DNA of 64,000 nucleotides from Glomus cerebriforme (Eukaryota; Glomeromycota; Glomeromycetes; Glomerales; Glomeraceae): the NCBI GenBank assembly GCA_003550305.1, contig QKYT01000162.1, positions 38,437 to 102,436 on the forward strand. Reading direction: 5' to 3'. Every line of letters starts with the position of its first letter. Position 1 is the first letter of the stretch. Made by a program: the position numbers and the translations under genes. This document shows positions 60,931 through 64,000 of this stretch, piece by piece. The notes under the pieces were generated by a model. The model was not told the DNA's origin and did not search any database. It saw only the letters and a program-made list of their open reading frames with translations.

Positions 60931-63158
60931 AATTCTACATTTCTACTAAAATCGAATTAATCAAAAACTGTCAAAATCGACTTTATCGATTATCGAATCA
61001 CAAGATCAAAACTATAATTCTCAGTGAAAACTTTATAGTGCCGGGCAGAATTATGAAATACATAATATGTGCTGGATCTTTTTTTTTTATCATAATATTT
61101 TTAACAGAGAATAGTTTATTTAATTTCTATTTATTATATAAGTAATTATATAAAATTTTTTTTCCAATTTTACAAAAAAAAAGGGTCACAAATGGAGTTG
61201 ATATTATCTTCCCTAGACCAATACTTCTTTGATAGATCTACTTGGCTGAACATCATGGTTAGTATCAGAAGATATGGATCAATTTTGATTTTATATATAT
61301 TACTATTTATTTAAGGGANTTTGAATTTTTTCTCGTCTCTTAGGATCGATAAGTATTTGCTCACGTGGATAGCTTGTACTAGTCGAATTTACCTAGCGTC
61401 ACCTGCAAAAAAATGATAGCGGATTTATTTGCAGGTTAATTAGGATGTCCTGATTCCCACATGAGAATGAAACAACCTGTACAAGAATTCAGTAAATAAT
61501 TTTTTTGTATTGCAAATTTCCCTAAGTGATTTGCATCATTTTTACTCATCATAATTTTAATTTAAGATAATTTTATAATGCGGAATGTATTGAGCATCAA
61601 AAAAAAAAATAATAATAATATAATGAAATTAATATGTGATTCAAAAAATTACTTTCACAACGATTAAATTAATATTATCAGCTTAATTTAGACTGCAAAT
61701 ACTGTAAAATGGTAAAAATAGAAAAATATATTTAAGACAAATGAAAATGAAATGGACATTACCTAAATTTTATTTAATCGCCTTCTTCATTACCAAGAAT
61801 AAAATTTAATTTTGTGACAAGATATAATATGCTCTTTTCTATAACAAAAGAAATAAATTATGAATTTCTATAAGTTATGTAGTTGAGTGCACACTTGTCT
61901 GATATATTGAGATGTGACTAGAGGGGATGCAGGACTTTTTTTTTTAGTTAAATAAACTTAATATTATTTTATCTGTATCAATAAGGTGCTTCATTTTTTT
62001 ATCCGTCAAAGTGTTTAATCAGACTATCTCATTAATTCTGAATATTCAACTTCTATGCTTTAAAGATCTTTTATGCTCAAAAATCTTTGGTATTTTGACT
62101 TAAATCAAAATCTTGTTGAAATAGTTTAGAATTGTGATGACATAACCCAAATTTCAGATTAAGCTTTTATTCCTATATTATAAATCTTCTTCAATAACTT
62201 CCAGGATACTTAAATTCAATAAATTTTTCAATGTAAAAAAGTTTGAAAATTTCAAATTTATAATGGTGAGAGAAAATAATTTTTTGTATCTTGTGCTTCA
62301 GAACGTTTTGTGCAGTTATGGATTTAAAGTGAGTTAAATATTATTTTATCTTGAATTTTATGGATTTGGAAATCAAAGGAAACCGCAAATAAAAAATTCG
62401 TAAAAATATATAATTTAACGTCATGGCTATGTTCTTAATTTTATCATGTGAGTTTTTTTAATGGATGAACCCATATTTGTCACTTTTATATGTCCACTAA
62501 AATTACTATAAGCGTCATGGCATTAAATTGTACATTAAATTATTAAATTATTCAGTAGTCTTATATTAAATCTCGAATATAATGTACATAATATTGTTTC
62601 AGGTAAATTCTTAATAATACACGAAATTATTCAATTTAATTGTATCAAATCGGCAATTGGAGGATGATATTTCAAAAAAAAAAAAAGAACTTGAGGTATT
62701 ATCGTTGATTGTAAGCTCATCACATGTATTTATTTTAATGGCATCATGTGTACAATATTCTTGATACAACCAGTTCATCTGCGACAGAAGCACAAATGAT
62801 ATGATGCCATCAATACCATAGCTCTAATCGCCGCTTGATTATTTTCTTTATGTAAATCATTATCAATTTTGGATGTTGAGTGTTTATAAAATTCCGAATT
62901 AAATTCTAAGTAACGAAAGACAATTTGTTATTTTATTTATCGTTTTGTTTCCTTCAAAAAAAAAAACATTCTAGAAAATTTATTGTTTAATACAGGAATA
63001 AGAAAAAATGCGATTTATCTTCATTATTAACTTTATATTATCAATACTAAAAATGATAATAAATACAATATAACGTCCACTTCATATCTATGAAATGAAA
63101 TATAATTTAAAAAATTAGTATTCTCATTTTCATTCTGATTATTTTTTTAACTATCGTG
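60931..63158. repeat. Tandem duplication unit 2, non-coding part
   Basis: Second copy of 52320-52613 plus 54839-57459, without the 2.2-kb insertion. It has its own extra ~65 bases near 61430-61495 (with TGTCCTGATTCCC). No gene is supported; the 60-residue frame at 62611-62793 is not conserved in unit 1. Confidence 0.65.
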
Positions 63159-64000
63159 TTAATCTCTTTGGAAGGAGGTTTTTTGATAACTGAAACTAGT
63201 TTTAATATGTTTTTCTAATTAAAATAAAAAAATAAATGTAAATATAGGTAAAGATATATATAAATAATATTTGGCCAAATAAATATTTACCATTATTATT
63301 ATGAATTTCAATATTTGATTCTTCAATATTTCGCTTTTTTAGAGAAGTTGCGACTGTTGCAAGTGTGTTTGAAGGTCTATTATAAATTGCATTTGGATGC
63401 CAAACTGTTGATGAATTTTGAATTGTAGAATTTGAATTCGGTGAACTAGAGAAACTTATATCAAGTTCTAGTTCTAATGAAGTATAATCTAAAAAAATAA
63501 TCAATTTTTAAATGTTTTAAAGATTACATTTTTTTAATACATTGTACATACCTTTTAAAGATGAGTTGATTGATGAAAATCTAGAAATTAAAGAACCTAA
63601 TGGTCTGCTTGTATAAATGGCATCTGGATGAGGTTTCTCAGTAAATTCGGGTCCAAGCTTCTTTGAATTTATTAATTCTTTTCTTTTTATTTCAGCATTA
63701 TTAAACTGTTCTATATTTTTATTTTTATAATACCAACTACCAAAAGTATTACGAATTTTTTTTATAGAAGGTCTTTTTTTGGGATTAGGATCCCAGCAAC
63801 TTTTCATTAAATCCGCGTAACATTCTGGCGTATCTTCTGTAATTTTAGGTCGTTCCCCATCAAGAATTTTATAAACAAGATGAATATCATGTTTAACATT
63901 AGCAAAAGGTTTACAACCTGTTGTAAGTTCCCACATAATCATACCCATACAATAAACATCAGATTCTTTAGAAAATGCAGTCCCTTTAAATATTTCTGGT
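63159..64000 (-). CDS. Zn-kinase copy 6, C-terminal part, cut by window end
   Basis: Visible exons: 63214-63159 (last), 63488-63291, and 64000-63552, which continues beyond the window. The visible protein runs from the P-E-I-F-K-G segment after A-P-E, through CMGMIMWELTTGCKPF (subdomain IX), ILDGERPKI, CWDPNPKKRPS (XI) and the Ser/Asn-rich tail, to SFQRD. No lesion is seen in this part. It is nearly identical to copy 5, as expected for the recent tandem duplication; the catalytic core lies outside the window. Confidence 0.8.

Noticed and set aside
1..64000. tRNA, rRNA or CRISPR features
   Set aside because: No cloverleaf with a GGTTCGA-type B box, no rRNA-like conserved stretch and no regular spacer array was seen by eye.

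Overview
The window looks like nuclear DNA of an arbuscular mycorrhizal fungus, most likely Rhizophagus or a close relative (Glomeromycotina). The basis is very AT-rich sequence with long A/T tracts, genes cut by short GT..AG introns, and the gene content itself: tandem tyrosine-kinase-like (TKL) kinases with Cys-rich front ends, a Sel1-repeat/kinase fusion, BTB-TLDc remains and a dispersed RING-tailed family. Those families are known to be strongly expanded in that lineage. The species call is an inference. Scattered single Ns show a draft assembly, so some frameshifts below may be sequence errors.

Layout. (1) 1-14.75 kb: three tandem plus-strand copies of one five-exon family, here called the Zn-kinase family (five paired Cys knuckles, then a TKL kinase domain and a Ser/Asn-rich tail). 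Copy 1 is intact; copies 2 and 3 carry frameshifts. Decayed pieces of other kinases and a short acyltransferase-like fossil lie between them. (2) 14.99-15.31 kb: a TA-flanked MITE with terminal inverted repeats. (3) 18.7-21.2 kb: an intact six-exon SulP sulfate permease, followed at 22.4-25.0 kb by a decayed duplicate of the same locus. (4) 27.3-32.7 kb: an inverted-repeat region built around four copies of a hairpin-forming repeat. (5) 36.5-40.4 kb: a minus-strand gene with about 22 Sel1-like repeats fused to a kinase; an N-flanked 51-bp duplication, probably an assembly artefact, breaks its frame. (6) 40.9-41.8 kb: a BTB-TLDc fossil. (7) 44.2-46.7 kb: Zn-kinase copy 4 (minus, intact), which with its flanks mirrors the copy 3 region as an inverted segmental duplication. 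(8) 48.6-51.6 kb: a frameshifted RING-finger gene of a multicopy family that may derive from a transposase. (9) 52.2-64 kb: a tandem duplication carrying Zn-kinase copy 5 (kinase core broken) and copy 6 (cut by the window end); the first unit contains a 2.2-kb insertion.

Together, the window is a birth-and-death kinase cluster. Copies 1-3 point right and copies 4-6 point left, around a housekeeping transporter and a second kinase type. Copies 1-5 share an upstream block with a TATA box and a heat-shock-element-like palindrome, so they have been duplicated with their promoters. No tRNA, rRNA or CRISPR array was recognised.
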